A stretch of DNA of 5,102 nt, taken from contig JACZRM010000148.1 of NCBI GenBank assembly GCA_022576105.1, positions 1 to 5,102 of the forward strand. The letters run 5' to 3'. The notes beneath the pieces were generated by a model, which was not told where the DNA came from, ran no database searches, and was given only the letters and a program-made list of their open reading frames with translations. Position 1 is the first letter of the stretch, and every line of letters starts with the position of its first letter. The position numbers were made by a program, and so were the translations under genes. The DNA is from Chloroflexota bacterium. Lineage in GTDB: Bacteria; Chloroflexota; Dehalococcoidia; UBA3495. Positions 4,319 to 5,102 of this stretch are shown here, one piece after another.

Positions 4319-5059
4319 ATGTCTGACCCTGGGCCTTTAATCGAACAATTAGAGCAGACCGTACAACTTCCTTCGGGGACCGAAGAGCGGTTCTCCGGCT
4401 ACGCAGTCATGGGGCTTACTTTTACTTCGGGACACGTGTTGGGGCTGCGCAGATTTCCAGCCTCTTCCATCGGGCCTGGCTACTATTCGGTGTGGCATCG
4501 CGATCCAACCGGCGAATGGCGGATGTACCAGGACGTAGACGGCAGCCAAGCATGTTCCCGCTATTTCGGCAGCATCGTGGCTGAAACTCAGTTCAGGAAC
4601 ATTGAAGTGGCTTGGCACAGTCCCTCAGAGTTCTCGGTTAGCGTTTCTGGCGAGCCTAAAATAGAATGGACTATGTCTTTAGCTTCCGGGCCGGTAACCC
4701 AATCTCTGAATGCAATTAGTTCCCTAACACCTGACTTCCTCTGGAAGCAACCCTCATTTCTGAAGGTAATGGCCATAGTGGCTGGTGTCAGTTTGAAGGC
4801 GGGGCGGTTGACCCTGTCCGGCCGGTCTCCCAATGGACAGAAATTTATCGTTAATCCCCGCTTACTCTGGACTGTGACCGACAGCAAGGCCACCATCGAC
4901 GGCCAAGATTTGGGCAGCATTGGGCCATTGCCGGTGCAGGCTAGTCTGGGGGAATTCTTGATCCCCCAACGAGGTCTCTTCGTCATTGGTCGGGCCTTTT
5001 TCGAGAACTTTGATCCAGACCGGCACTCATCCAATACCATTGCGGCACCGAGTTCTTAA
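4319..5059 (+). CDS. Conserved protein of unknown function
   Basis: A 246-residue protein with no signal peptide and no clear membrane helix (the stretch 147-158 is only mildly hydrophobic). It is rich in beta-type segments and aromatic residues, for example GYAVMGLTFTSGHVLGLRRF (27-46), then GPGYYSVWHRDPTGEWRMYQ (52-71) and CSRYFG (79-84). I have the impression of similar uncharacterised proteins with the same G-Y-x-S-V-W-H-R-D-P...R-Y-F-G order, which may form a lipocalin-like or other beta-barrel fold, but I cannot name a function or catalytic site. The start has an excellent AGGAGG (4306-4311) 7 nt before the ATG. The gene begins 37 bases after cbiA with no terminator between, so it may belong to the same operon. 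A link to cobalamin is not shown by the sequence. Confidence 0.8.
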   Translation: MSDPGPLIEQLEQTVQLPSGTEERFSGYAVMGLTFTSGHVLGLRRFPASSIGPGYYSVWHRDPTGEWRMYQDVDGSQACSRYFGSIVAETQFRNIEVAWHSPSEFSVSVSGEPKIEWTMSLASGPVTQSLNAISSLTPDFLWKQPSFLKVMAIVAGVSLKAGRLTLSGRSPNGQKFIVNPRLLWTVTDSKATIDGQDLGSIGPLPVQASLGEFLIPQRGLFVIGRAFFENFDPDRHSSNTIAAPSS

Positions 5060-5090
5060 CCACTAAGGGCGTCTGGGAGCACATTACGAT

Positions 5091-5095
5091 AGGAG
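5091..5095 (+). promoter_or_regulatory. Ribosome binding site for a gene just beyond the window
   Basis: AGGAG followed by CAGCAAA reaches the window end at 5102 with the spacing expected just before a start codon. Together with the 43-base gap after the stop at 5059 and no terminator, it suggests another plus-strand gene continuing the operon. Confidence 0.5.
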
Positions 5096-5102
5096 CAGCA
5101 AA

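Noticed and set aside
4588..5040. A 150-codon minus-strand open frame opposite the last gene
   Set aside because: The plus-strand frame has the strong AGGAGG and better protein character; the antisense frame has no ribosome site that I can see and no motif.

Overview
The window looks like chromosomal DNA from a moderately GC-rich bacterium with short intergenic gaps and strong AGGAGG ribosome binding sites. No gene fixes the lineage. A Chloroflexota-type or similar environmental bacterium is my impression from protein style only and should be treated as weak. There are no tRNA, rRNA, CRISPR, integrase or transposase genes.

Layout. Positions 1-1066 hold two minus-strand genes in one likely operon: a RecB/Cas4-like PD-(D/E)XK nuclease with four candidate metal-binding cysteines, then a VOC (glyoxalase-fold) protein cut by the window edge. 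Positions 1228-1293 hold two back-to-back sigma70-type promoters that share a small inverted repeat. Positions 1328-1615 hold a textbook cobalamin riboswitch, its regulatory hairpin covering a ribosome binding site and AUG, a 24-codon ORF starting at that AUG, and an intrinsic terminator lying inside this ORF. Positions 1616-1969 are non-coding but full of structure: a 121-base element closed by a 19-bp stem, and a 74-base MITE-like palindromic repeat. Positions 1970-5059 hold four plus-strand genes: a thioredoxin-like [2Fe-2S] protein, a protein resembling the HemS/ChuX/HutX heme-handling fold, cobyrinate a,c-diamide synthase (cbiA/cobB), and a conserved uncharacterised protein. A ribosome binding site at the end announces another gene just outside.

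How it works together. The promoter at 1265-1293 should drive a transcript through the riboswitch into the plus-strand genes, so that high cobalamin lowers expression of CbiA, which amidates the corrin ring. The [2Fe-2S] protein and the ChuX-like protein lie between riboswitch and cbiA and may act in the same tetrapyrrole pathway. That is inference from position and fold. The most unusual part is the leader. Its hairpin appears to control translation of a tiny ORF, and the terminator is embedded in that ORF, so translational and transcriptional control could be coupled.
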